From Phoronis australis (lineage: Eukaryota > Phoronida > Phoronidae): a stretch of DNA of 64,000 nucleotides. Shown one piece after another: positions 15,001 through 27,000 of the stretch (position 1 is its first letter; each line of letters starts with the position of its first letter). The stretch is taken from NCBI GenBank assembly GCA_002633005.1, contig NMRA01000156.1:741831-805830 (forward strand), read 5' to 3'. The position numbers and the translations under genes were made by a program. The notes under the pieces are model-generated. The model was not told the origin of the DNA and made no database searches. It saw only the letters and a list, made by a program, of their open reading frames with translations.

Positions 15001-18000
15001 TCAAACAAGGTGTTGACTCCAAACTACAAATGGTTCTGCATGTTTGGAACGTGCGAACAACCGTGTTTGCATGAGGCACTGTGTCCTCAACAACAATACA
15101 CATTGAATGTTTTTGCAGTGCCACTAAAGTGTGCAAGTAGTGAATACTGTATTCGCCTAATAAGCGACCATGCCCGTATAAGCGCCCCCCCAACGCGTTT
15201 ACAGACTTCACTAAAATAAACGCCAAGTCCATGAACATGTACACGCGAAAAATGCCTTACCTAGAGTTCTGAAATTCTACAGTAATGTCTTCAATTTATC
15301 ACTAAGATCTGACAGTCCTTAAGAAAGTCATTGAGCGCGGAATTTGCAGACCACGAGCCTCAGTCGCCAATATGTCAGTATTTAGCCGTGACTATACACT
15401 TCAAACTTCCGCCGTGCTTCAAAAAGAACGCAAAAGTTTTGCTGATCTTGCGAGGTACATGTCCCACAGTGGCCTGGCCAGTCGATCAGAACAGGCGCAG
15501 CGGACTTGTCAAAAGGATTGTTTTGTATCTTTCCTGTACAGACTTCTCTCAACAGTAATCCAAATTTCTTTGTATACGTGAAAACCGCGAATCGACATTA
15601 TAATAAAAATTTGACCTTTGTTAAAAGCACGTGGCCAAGTAGCGCGCGCTACATACAAGTACCTGTCATTGGGAACTATCCATTCATGAAACAGGTAGCA
15701 TAGCATCGGCAAGAGATAAATATTGGCACAAATTTCAGAAAGTTTCTGATACCGTAAAAACATTCTTGTTATTTTTAGGAGGAATCATTTAATTAATCAC
15801 AATTGGTATTTTAAAAGTCACAATAACCCACTGATACTGAACACTTCTGCACCCCTAAACCCTCCCGAATCTCCCGGAAAACTGTTAGACTGTCACCCAT
15901 CCTTTCACCAGGTGACTCACCGAAACAATTCTTGAACGTTCCTTTGCTGATGAGATCAACAAATGCTAAATAAAACACGGTCCGCTTTACTGCTTGTTAC
16001 AATGCACACCAAGCAGATTGTTACATTGCGTTTACTTTGGCAAGCATGCACTGGGTCGCTCACATACTATGCAGACGAACTTCAAAATAAACGTCACGTG
16101 ACAACAACATGTGTGTTTGTCCAGAGATTTTTCCTGTGTTGCGGGGTACGATCTAGCGCAGATTTGGACTTAATATGCAGTTAATATCGACTCCAAAGAA
16201 ACTTAAAAATCTCAGAGACTATTTTGAAAACTTAAGGAAGGCTTCAAGTAATTTGTTGAGTCAAAACTATTTTTGTTGAAGAATTCAAGTTGCTTTATCG
16301 ACGATCGTGAGGCAGCGATGCATCAATCAGCGAGTTTTCGCACTGGGATTTTAGCACAATTTTCTGAAAAACGATCGTAATTTAACAACAAAGCTTGATA
16401 GCAATGCACCACAATTTTGTAAAAAACCTGTAACAGGTTACAGATACGTCACCGTGCGTATATTTGATGAATCCTAGCTTAAAGATTTCAGCCATTTCGG
16501 AGACCGGGTTTCAAGGGCTTAGGCTATAATAAGTGCCCCCCTCCTGAAACGAATTTTTCTAAGTGCCCTGGGCAAACGAGGCCACGTCGAAAATTATCAA
16601 CTTAACAATGATCCCCATCAATTTACGTTAAATTTTCTCCATCTAGACAGTGTTAACGAGATTAGAAACAAGAGCAACGCAGAGCGTTGAAATGCGCCCA
16701 CAATTGCACCGCATACGGTATCCTTCTAGGGTTGTTTATTGGTACCATAAAGTGGCCAGTTGAGGGCATATATGTAGTATGTTGTACTTTGCAAAATGGA
16801 AAGGCATGGTCATTGTCTCCTCAATAGGCTAGGGGCAAAATGTGAGTGATCTTCATAATACAAGCACATCCTATACACCAGTTGCTTAAAGCACCACAGA
16901 AACATAGAATTAAAAACAAATTTACCAACATACGAGATTAGCACAGCATTAGAATACCAGAAACAAATTTCTACTTGGAACTTTTCCTTCATAGTCACGA
17001 AGTAACACAAAGTATACACCTGAAGACCTAAGAAAATACAGAGGTCAATGTAAAATACTAAAATTGCCACTAGAGGCATACCGGTAGTCAGAATCATCCT
17101 AAAGTCGTCATCGTCCGTTGTCAACATCAAATAAATACACTTGTTAGTAAAGATCCTGCAAACGGTTTGGGAGATACAGTCATGGGCACAAAAAAAAACT
17201 GCCACTAAGAGGCGCCACAGTAATCAAAGTCATGGGAAATTCAGCGTCAACCGTCCTCTTCATAGTAAGAACATACATGCCAATTTCCACAATCATACTT
17301 AGAGCAGTTTGATTGATGGAGGGGTGGACGCCAAAAAACAGACTCAAAAACAGTAAAAATGGCCACTGGGTGTCGCAAACTAGGTCGAATCCATCCGAAA
17401 ACAGGAGGATGGCGTCATCGCACTAATAGGTGCCTACATACCACATTTCATGAAAATCTGTTAAGGACTTGTGAAGATACAGAGGTAAACCTAAAAAAAT
17501 AAAATTGCCACTAGGGGGCACACTGGTAGGCGGATCCGTCCAAAAGTCGTCATCGTTTGTTGTTAACATAATATAAATACACTTATTAAATTTCGTAAAG
17601 ATCCTGCGAACGGTTTAGAAGATACAGCCATAGGCGCAAAAAAAAACAAAACTGCCACTAGGAGGCGCCACAGTAGTCCAAATCGTCTGAAAATCCTTGT
17701 CAGCTGTCCTCTTTATAGTAAACACATACACGCCAATTTTCACAATCATCCTGTGAGCGGTTTAGTTGATAGAGGAGTGGACGCAAAAATACAGACTCGA
17801 AAACAGTAAAAATGGTCACTAGGTGGCGCAAACTATGTCGAATCCATCTGAAAACGGGAGGATAGCGTCATCTCAATAATAGGTGCCTACATACCAAATT
17901 TCATGAAAATCCATTCAGGACTTTTGAAGATACAAAGGTAAGCGTAAAAAAATTAAAATTGCCACTATTGGGCACACCGGTACTCAAATCCGGTAGTCGG

Positions 18001-21000
18001 ATCCGTCCGAAAGTTCGCACATGCCGTCCCATTCATGAATGGAACATATGTGCCAAATTTCATGAACGTATGTCAAAGTGTTTTGGAGATAGAGCAGCGG
18101 ACGCCGGATGCCAGACGCCGGACGCCGCTCGGACGGACGCACGGACGGACGGAGATGACGGCATAATGCGTCCACATATAAATATGTGGGCGCATGAAAA
18201 TAGTGATAAGCCGTGGCAAGCAATGGCGGAGACACCAGTGACTTTGACATGAAGCAGTGTCCAACATTTATGACCTTGACTAGTATTGCACAACACTTCA
18301 TAACCACTGGCAGACACCTAGGGCATTGACAAGCACTGACTGACACTAATAACTTGACAAGCACTGACTGCCACTTAACACATTGAAATTAGCAGACATT
18401 TATAATAACCTTGAGAAACACTGGCTCACAGCCTCTGAACTTGACAAGTATTAGCTGACATTGATGATGGTGACAAACATTTGGAATTCACATATAACAG
18501 ACAGGCTTTGGAAAAACAAAACCCTTACACTTTAAATTGCCAGAAAGCAAGGAAATTCAAAATCCTTTGAAACTAAGAGTCGATCCATTTCCAATAACTG
18601 GGATACTTAAACAAGAACAGTTCAGCAAGTTAATATGCCCACATTTGGAAGTATTGCACACATAAACAAAAAGCAAAGACAGGAAGCCTATGTTTGGATG
18701 GAGATGACACCAAAAACATGCACCCACCTGAAATTTTGTTAAGCGTCGACCATAGGACTGGGTCAGATTTGTTTTCAGAATGTCCGATTGATTTTACTTT
18801 AGTTCTGACCAGACATTTGCCCGATTCAGTTTTGGGAATAGACAATGTAGACAGATTTCGCTCCCTTTGCTTCAAATGTTTTTGTCGCAAACTTGATGAT
18901 TCAAGGTAAAGAACCAATTAGTTCAGAAGTTGTTCATTTTCTTGGGCCAAAGTTCAGTTGCCATACTCCAATGGCAAATTTCATTCGGCCAATTTTCAAA
19001 ATGTTCTCACAGATTTTGACACTTCAGAACAAATGTCTACACCTAGAAAAAATAGCAAAATCTTTGACCCACACAGGTGCATAAAAACAGTTAAAACCAT
19101 TTCTAAATCAGAAATAATTTGTCAACTCACTTGGCGATCTTGTTCTGGTAGTCGTCTGTGCGTGACTTCATAGCTAGGTCCATTTCCTTCATCCCGCTAT
19201 CATCCTTGCACAAGTGTGCCCCTTGCAGACGGTCACGGATCTCTGTTGCATTACATGGATCGGCAACATCCATGGCCGCTGCAGCTGCCTCCGGACCACA
19301 GGCAGCGCCCTCTTTCATGATTCGCCGTCGCTGAAGATCACCCTAGACGAAACCGGCAAATACTTTCGATGTTAAACTGTGCCTGGGACTTTCAAGATTA
19401 TTCCAAGCTACAAAGCTGTGCCCAAGTAGCCCAGAGGTGGATGGTCTGGGTTCTCAACAGAAAGTTACAGCCAGTAATCTCTGATTGCTGCAGTCATAGT
19501 AGCTGCATCCTTGAGCGACGAACATTCAAGCTGCTGAGGGTCCACTTACAGTCAAAAGACAAGCATTTAATTGAGACCACTTATTGGCTTCAAATTGCCC
19601 TTTACTAAGATTCAAAATGATGTCAGAAAATGCATTTTCTAAAAAGAAAGTGGTTGCTGTGGAACTTTTCATTGGACAGCAGCAACCATCCAACATCGGC
19701 AAAACTTTGATGAAAAATTTCGGATTCTTTCCAAACGTTATCTTTAGTCAGCTTTCCCTCTAGGTGTCGCCAAAACTTTTGGAAAACTTTTTTTTGAAAA
19801 CTACCCTTAGGAAGACCGATAGAACTGTGCATAGGCGTAGAAAGATTTTCTTTTGCAGAGGGGTGAAACACATGAGAGCACAAACCCATGATTAACACAA
19901 TCAATTGGCATCTAAAATTTCTCGCTCCAACTTAAAAAAAAATTATGTCAAGGCCACCAAAACCCACTGCCTCCTGAAGACGCCCCATGCCTCAGTACAA
20001 AATGTGAACAAAATAAAAAGCTTATAATTTGACACAGTATGTGACGTACATAACCTCTGACTTTGAGCGAACACAAAGCGGGGTGGCAAAATGATACAGG
20101 GGTAGTTCAAGGTCACTCACCAGAGGCGTACAGAGGATGTCTTCCACACCGAGAGAGAAACCTCGAATCTGCAGAAAGATGGTGAAGAGCCGAGCCAAGC
20201 ATGTGAGAAGCTGGCCTGCCATTCTACCACCATAGACCTAGCGGGTAGACACATATTGGCAAGATTTATCAGACAGCAAACCATACACAAGTAGCCTTAT
20301 TCAGGCCGCTAGCAAGCAGACAGCATCATGTAGACTGATATACAATCAGGTTTCAGACTAAATCGACAAGGGAAATTCATTTTTCCATCCAAAAAAGCGG
20401 CAAATACCTGCAGAAATTTACGACAACTGCGATTCCTGATGTCTTCTTCAGTACTTTCAAGGTGGCGCTGTACACACCTAGCACTGTATGCACTGAGGAA
20501 GACATTGAAGGAAGGGCAGATGTCGAAAACTTATGCAGGTATTTACCACCTTTTTAAATACAGAAAATGAATTTCCTTGTGTCGATTGTTATTCACCATC
20601 CAGATGAAACTGTTTGAAGACATTTAGACTATACTGACTTCCTTATTTGAAAGTTTACAGTTATTAGACTGGACACTTATTACATTACTTTAATTCGCAC
20701 TTTATACAAGAGCACCACAAAGTTTTGGTAAGCACCCACATCGTAATTGGTACGCTCTCAGAAGAAGTTTCATGCAATAAAATAATGCACAAGTTGGCCA
20801 CAAGTGGTAGGTAGTCAAGGCAAACAACTGCCGGTGTCCCATAGAGTGACATGCCGAACACCCTTATGCCAAATTCCATTGTACAGCTTAGCGGCATGAA
20901 AGCACCCAGGTAAATCACTACAACTATAAGATTTCTTGCTGCGCCTAACGAATGACAAGCATAATGAAATTGACTAAAGATGTTTACGTTGTGCTAACTG

Positions 21001-24000
21001 TCCTACCTCATAACAACAATGGACCAACCCATAGGGTGTCGAACCATAGTGCGCCTTGTCCAGGACCCCGCACAGCAGCTCCCCCTGCCGGATGATCACC
21101 TGACTCTCACCCATGTTCTCGCCTTGTAAGGGGCTGCCTCCATAAATGCAGGGCCTAGCCTCCGACTTTATCCAGCTCTGCGGGTTAGTCACATAACGTT
21201 ATCAGGGCGCCACCAAGACGGTTTCCATGTGCACCAAACCATTGATTCAGGTACCCAAGAGGTCAAGAACTGGGTACCTGGTTTGCATTGCATCCAAAGC
21301 TACACAAAGCTCGATGGAATTTGATAAAATTCACCGACTTTTGAAAACTTTCTTGGCATCTTGTCAAAAATGAAAATGACAAAAGAGGGAAGCCACTGAA
21401 AGTGGTTCTATTTCTGGTAATCCCTCACGCAATAGTGGGTCAATTAAAGAATTCTTATCAGCGCTTTCGACAACAGTTAATAAGCACAGCATTTGAAAGT
21501 TAAGACAGACATTTGTGAGATATGACGTTACAATGTTAGCCCGCACTTTTCAATGGCACCACATAATCTTAAACCAAATGTTTGCATGTTACATCAAAAC
21601 GAACCATGATCATTGATGAGGCTACAAAACTAACCTAAGCTATGTGTCCTAACGGGCTTCTATTCTCCAACAATGGCAAAATAATTCAAATGTCTCCAGA
21701 TAAGGTTGAAAAATAGATAGTCAAATGCAAATGATGTCATCGTGTTTGTGGAAAAACTTAAAAACTTGTGAAAACTCGGTAAAAACACCCAAGGACTCAG
21801 CAAATCTGAACTTGGTCAAGTGACGAGTTACAAAATGTTAATGGCCAACAACTCACCTTCCCAGGAACTTTTGCTTTTCCCTCCAGATTCAGCGCCGACT
21901 TGTGGCTTGGTATAAGATTGAGCAGAACAGTAGACACCACCTGAAATGAAAGAAAATTAGCGCTTCAAGCAAAGAGAACAGATCACTCAATGAGCACTAG
22001 CACCACGATCCATGATTCAATCTGCGAAAACAAATTCACAGTAGGGGGCACCACAGTAGCCACATCAACCCAAAGATCAATGAAAAGCATGCAGTCCTCA
22101 ATAGTAGCAGTACTCCTCACCATGAACACCTCTGCCAACTTTCATCGAAGGGTTTTGCAAATTTATACAAGGGCAGACAACAAAATAAGTGCACCAAGCA
22201 AAATTTCAATTTTTTAGTTAAGGCAAAAATCTTTCAGTTCGGGACAATGTAAATTGTTTTTCTCTAGATCACTGCATGTCCCAAAATTTCAGAAACAAGC
22301 AGTATTGGCCATCCCAAATTCAAGAATTACGATCAACAACAAACAATAATTCACCTTGACGTTATACAATGAGAACATTGCATTGCGTCGGCAACAATTT
22401 TTGATGATTTTAAGAAATGCCATAAATGCCATGTCTACTTTAAGATTCTGCTGAAATAAAACGTAGTGTCTGACATTGCAGAACTATGGATCAATGAATT
22501 TTGCTATTCAAAATTCTAAAGACGGTCCCAAGCTGGAGAATTTTCAACTTAATTCCAAGGTTATTTAATTCCAAGTTTATTTACAACTAAAGAGAATCTA
22601 CATAAAACAATAAAGTACTGCTTACAGTAAATCTCACAAACTCCGGACACAATGTGACCAACAAATGAAATTTTATTCGATCATTTTTTCATTAACAAAC
22701 AAAAGCTTTCATTTTAAAGATCTATCCCATGACTACCACAAGACAATGATTCTGAGAAACTGATGTCACGCTGCACAACATCAGAAGCATTCGAAAAATC
22801 AAAAATGACCCATTTAGGTAACTGTTTTTGTCTGAAATTGGTGAGCTTTTAATGTAACAATTTTTTTCTGCATTACCATTTCCTAACAGTGATTAAAACA
22901 TTTGAATCTCGATGAAAATCACAATTAAATGACTCTTCAAAACGCAACATTTCCCTTTAAGCTCCTTTCATACTAACTTAACTCCGATACGAGCAGAGCA
23001 TCGATGTAAACAGGAAGTTAATAATTGAATCATTCATACCACCTTCGGTAGTTAACGACAATGAAGTAAACGGTAGGTGATGTTATCGATATAGTAGTAA
23101 TTGCAAGGTAGCCTGATGCATAAGGTGTCATAGGTAGAATTTTTGTCCCGTACATGCTAAGATTTTTTCTAACGTGACAATTTGAGATCATTTGCATGTG
23201 GGAATTGACATAAAACTTACTTCTCATTCGAGTAGTGTTCATTTGAGCAAAATATTAGCAAAAATTTTAGTACGCCACTACCTTTTAATCTTTGATGACA
23301 TAAGTGGTCCCTGGTGATAGCGTTGATGAGACTAAGGTTGACTGTTCATACCGCACCACAGCATCATTTACAGTTTACTGTGAAGTTAACTGGCGCCATT
23401 AACTTTGATCCTATCATATTGACTGCAACTCCCCAAAATTTTGATGCGTCAACATTGGTATGAAAGGGCCTTACAGTCATGTGGCCTTTATTGACAGGTA
23501 TGTGTATTTAGTCTATTTAGTCAAGTTTCTACAACACTATTAAAAGATTTTAACTTGGTAAAAGTACATATTTTCTGAAAATAGAAAGACAGTAGAATTT
23601 GATTTTTTGCCAAATGAATCTCTTATTAATTGGACCACATGGCCACGTCTCTTTAGTAAAACTAAGCAAATAAGGTTCATTGATAGCAAAACAACTGTAC
23701 CAATAACATAGTAAAATTTTATTTCATAAAAATGTCAAGGTGAAATCTTAAAACAAGAGCAACGCAGAGCGTTGAAATGCGCCCACGAAAACATCGCAAA
23801 TGGTGTGCTTTTAGGGTTGTTTGTATCATAAAAATGGCCACAAAATGGCGCAAAATCGTACAATCCATCCAAAAGCGGGAACATGCCATATTTCATAAAA
23901 ATCTGTCAAAGAACTTCAGAGAAACAAAGGAAAGAAGAACAAAATGAATTTCCACTCGTGGGCACAGCGTCCGTTCGATCCGCCTGAAAGTTGTTGTCTG

Positions 24001-27000
24001 TTATCGTCATATAAATTCACTTACTAAATTTAATAAAGATCCTACAGTGGGAATTGGATATGCAGCTAAGGGAGAAAAACAAAACAAAACTACCACTAGG
24101 AGGCACCACAGTAATCAGCCGCCATCATCAAACGCCTTCTTCACACTGAAAACATATACGCCAATTTTCAAAACCGTCCCTAGAACGGTTTGGTTGATAG
24201 AGGGGTGGACGCAAAAACAGTAAAAATGGCCACTAGGTGGTGCAAACTAAGTTGAATCCATCCCAAAACGGCAGAACATCATCACCTCACTAACAGGTTC
24301 CTATATACCAAATTTTACAAAAATCCGTTCACGACTTTTGAAGATACAAAGGTAAGTGTAAAAGACTAAAATTGCCACTAGGTGGCACACCGGTAATCGA
24401 ATCCGGTCGAAAGTTTGCTCATGCTGTCCCATCCATGGAAGGAACACATGTGCAACATTCCATGAACATACATCCAGGCGTTTTGGAGATAGAGCAGCAG
24501 ACACTGGACGCCGAACACTGGATGGACGGACAGAGATGATGGCATAATGCGTCCACATGAATATGTGGGCGCATAAAAAGCTATCTCTGTTTTCTAAAAT
24601 GTTGTCTACTTTTTTGTTTTGTGCAACTTCAAATTTTTTTCACGAAAATCATTTACAAGTCCAGTTTTTGGTGCGATGTTTTAAAAACAATCCAATTACT
24701 TCTGAAAGTGTTTTGGAAAACAGTGCATAAGGTATACTATCTGGAAGTGTTTTGGAAAACAGTGCATAAGGTATACTATCTGAAAGCATTTTGGAAAACA
24801 GTGCATAAGGTATACTATCTGAAAGTGTTTTGGAAAACAGTGCATAAGGTATAGTATCTGAAAGTTTCATACGAATCGGCCATTTCTGAGATATGATGTT
24901 CCTAAGTTAACCAAATTTGGACACTTTTTGAGGTCCTAAATAATCTTCAATTAAACCCAAATTATGAAGTAGGAGATGAGTATTATTTTCAATAACTGTG
25001 CAAACTAGCTGGTCTCTAGTCTGTTCTACTCATTTGATGTCTCTCATTACGAGCATGTACCCAAAAATAATCCTACAATGTAAATGCAGCCATTAGCCAA
25101 CTACAATTCAGTCTTAATAATGTTGCGAGACACCCAGATGCTCAAACGAGATGAGTTAGTTTTCAGTTATTGCAGGACAACACCCCACTAATTGTTACCT
25201 AAGAACTGTACACGCCAGCTATCCATCAATCACCATGCTATTAGCATAAAGTGGGCGTCAACAAACGTGCAATCCACTGAGGATATATAAAGATCACAGG
25301 AGACATCTACCCTAGTCTTAACGGAAAAACCACTGCCAATAAGACTAAAACTAAAATCATGGACAATTTTAGTATCATCAGTGAAAATAGTCTGGAATTA
25401 GCTGGCACACATAGGAACTCTACAATACTGAAGACGGCATGCCTGTGTATTGAAGCAGTGTGGACGCTCGTTGTCGACATGTACATCGCTGCACTCATAG
25501 CCTTCACGCCTCAGCTGCGAACTCGGGGCTACGTGCTCTTGCTTTTCTACCTTCTGATGGATGTTTTGTCTAGCCTGATGATGGCACTGCCAGCAGTACT
25601 GACAGAAGTAGGTAATATAGTCATCACCCCTGGTACCATGAGCTGTCAAATACTGGCCAACGCAAGATTCTATTTAGGGTGTACATCACTGTGCCTCCTG
25701 GCTGCTATATCTTTTGAAAAGTATTGGAAGATCAGTCGCAATACACATGGTGACATCTTCAGTCACAAGATGACAATAGTGGTAACAACGGCTTCCTTAG
25801 TACTGCCATTAATAATTTGCGTACCAGCGGGAAATCTACTTAAATCACGACTGGATGTCCTAGGCGTGTGCTCATTGAATAGTTCACCACAGGCTTCATA
25901 TTTCTTTGTGACGGCTTCGATCTCATTTTTCATTCTGACACTGACAATAATCGCGAGTCACTTCAGAATCTTCCACCTAACACTGTCCCACTATCACAAT
26001 CTGCTACGGCTGCGAGCAAATCGAACTACCAGGCTTAGATCACTGTCTGAACAGCTGTCTCGTGAAACTTCCCTCGATAACAAGAATTCACATCCAAGTC
26101 AACTAAAACATAACCAAAGGACAAACTCCTCTACCACAGGTGACTGCGACACCCATCAGAAACGAAACTCTCATGCAACGAAATTCTTTGGCAGTGACAA
26201 CTTCCAGCAATGGTTAATTCACAGAGCTAGATGCCCAATAACCGGTATCTTTCACAGAAGGCGCACTAGGTTGGGAAAGATCTGTCGCAGCCTTTGCGTC
26301 TGCTTCTCCATTCCGCTAATGTTTATTTTCACTATGTTCCCGGCGGTAATATGGTACTGTGGTTACCAAGACAACAGCGACTTCGAACTTGCATCGATGA
26401 TACTGTTGATGACGCAGATGGCTCTGAACCCAGTATTGCATGTGGTGAACAACAATAAATTGCAGACGTGTCTAATCCAGAAGATACTGTGCAGGTCTGT
26501 CCAGACATCGTAATGGCCAACTCGAAAATCACTAGGTGACCCAAGTGAGACAACATATCTAGGTAATATGTAAATGCATGTATTCGGAGTCACATTGAGC
26601 ACCTAGCCAACAGAAGCCCTCATGCTGTCAGATGTCAAAAAGAGCGACCCTTATTCATTAACAAACACGCAAATATTCAGAGGCCTAATCTGTCGGCAGC
26701 GGTAAATGCGAGTAGAAGTAACAACAGAAAATTATGTTGGCAACGACATGGCCCAATGTAGATCAGCTGCCAGTCGAACAGATAATGAGCAAAGGAACTG
26801 CAAAACAGACTTGAAAAAGAAATTGTGCACGCACTTTCAGCACTGAGAGCTAGCGCCATCATTGTGGTCATAGTGAAGACACTTGGCTCACGCTTAAATT
26901 GAACGAACGGTTGGGTCACAGCAGGCTGTCACTAGACTGTTGAATTGCCATGACTAGACTGTTGTATTACCATGACTAGACTGTTGAATTGCCATGACTA

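Larger units (their letters stand above)
19343..21856. other. Three short introns between exons 12 and 15
   Basis: The introns at 19343-20120, 20238-21006 and 21178-21856 contain no recognisable genes or repeats. Confidence 0.55.

Noticed and set aside
16810-17205. 131-codon minus-strand ORF with hydrophobic segments as a membrane protein
   Set aside because: It lies entirely within repeat copy B, and no related open frame is kept in copies A or C.
18100-18160. Independent GC-rich microsatellite (GGACGGACG)
   Set aside because: It belongs to the 3' end of hairpin repeat copy B; weaker equivalents occur in copies A and C.
24621-24870. Repetitive peptides encoded on both strands
   Set aside because: They are products of the 39-bp minisatellite, with no gene context.
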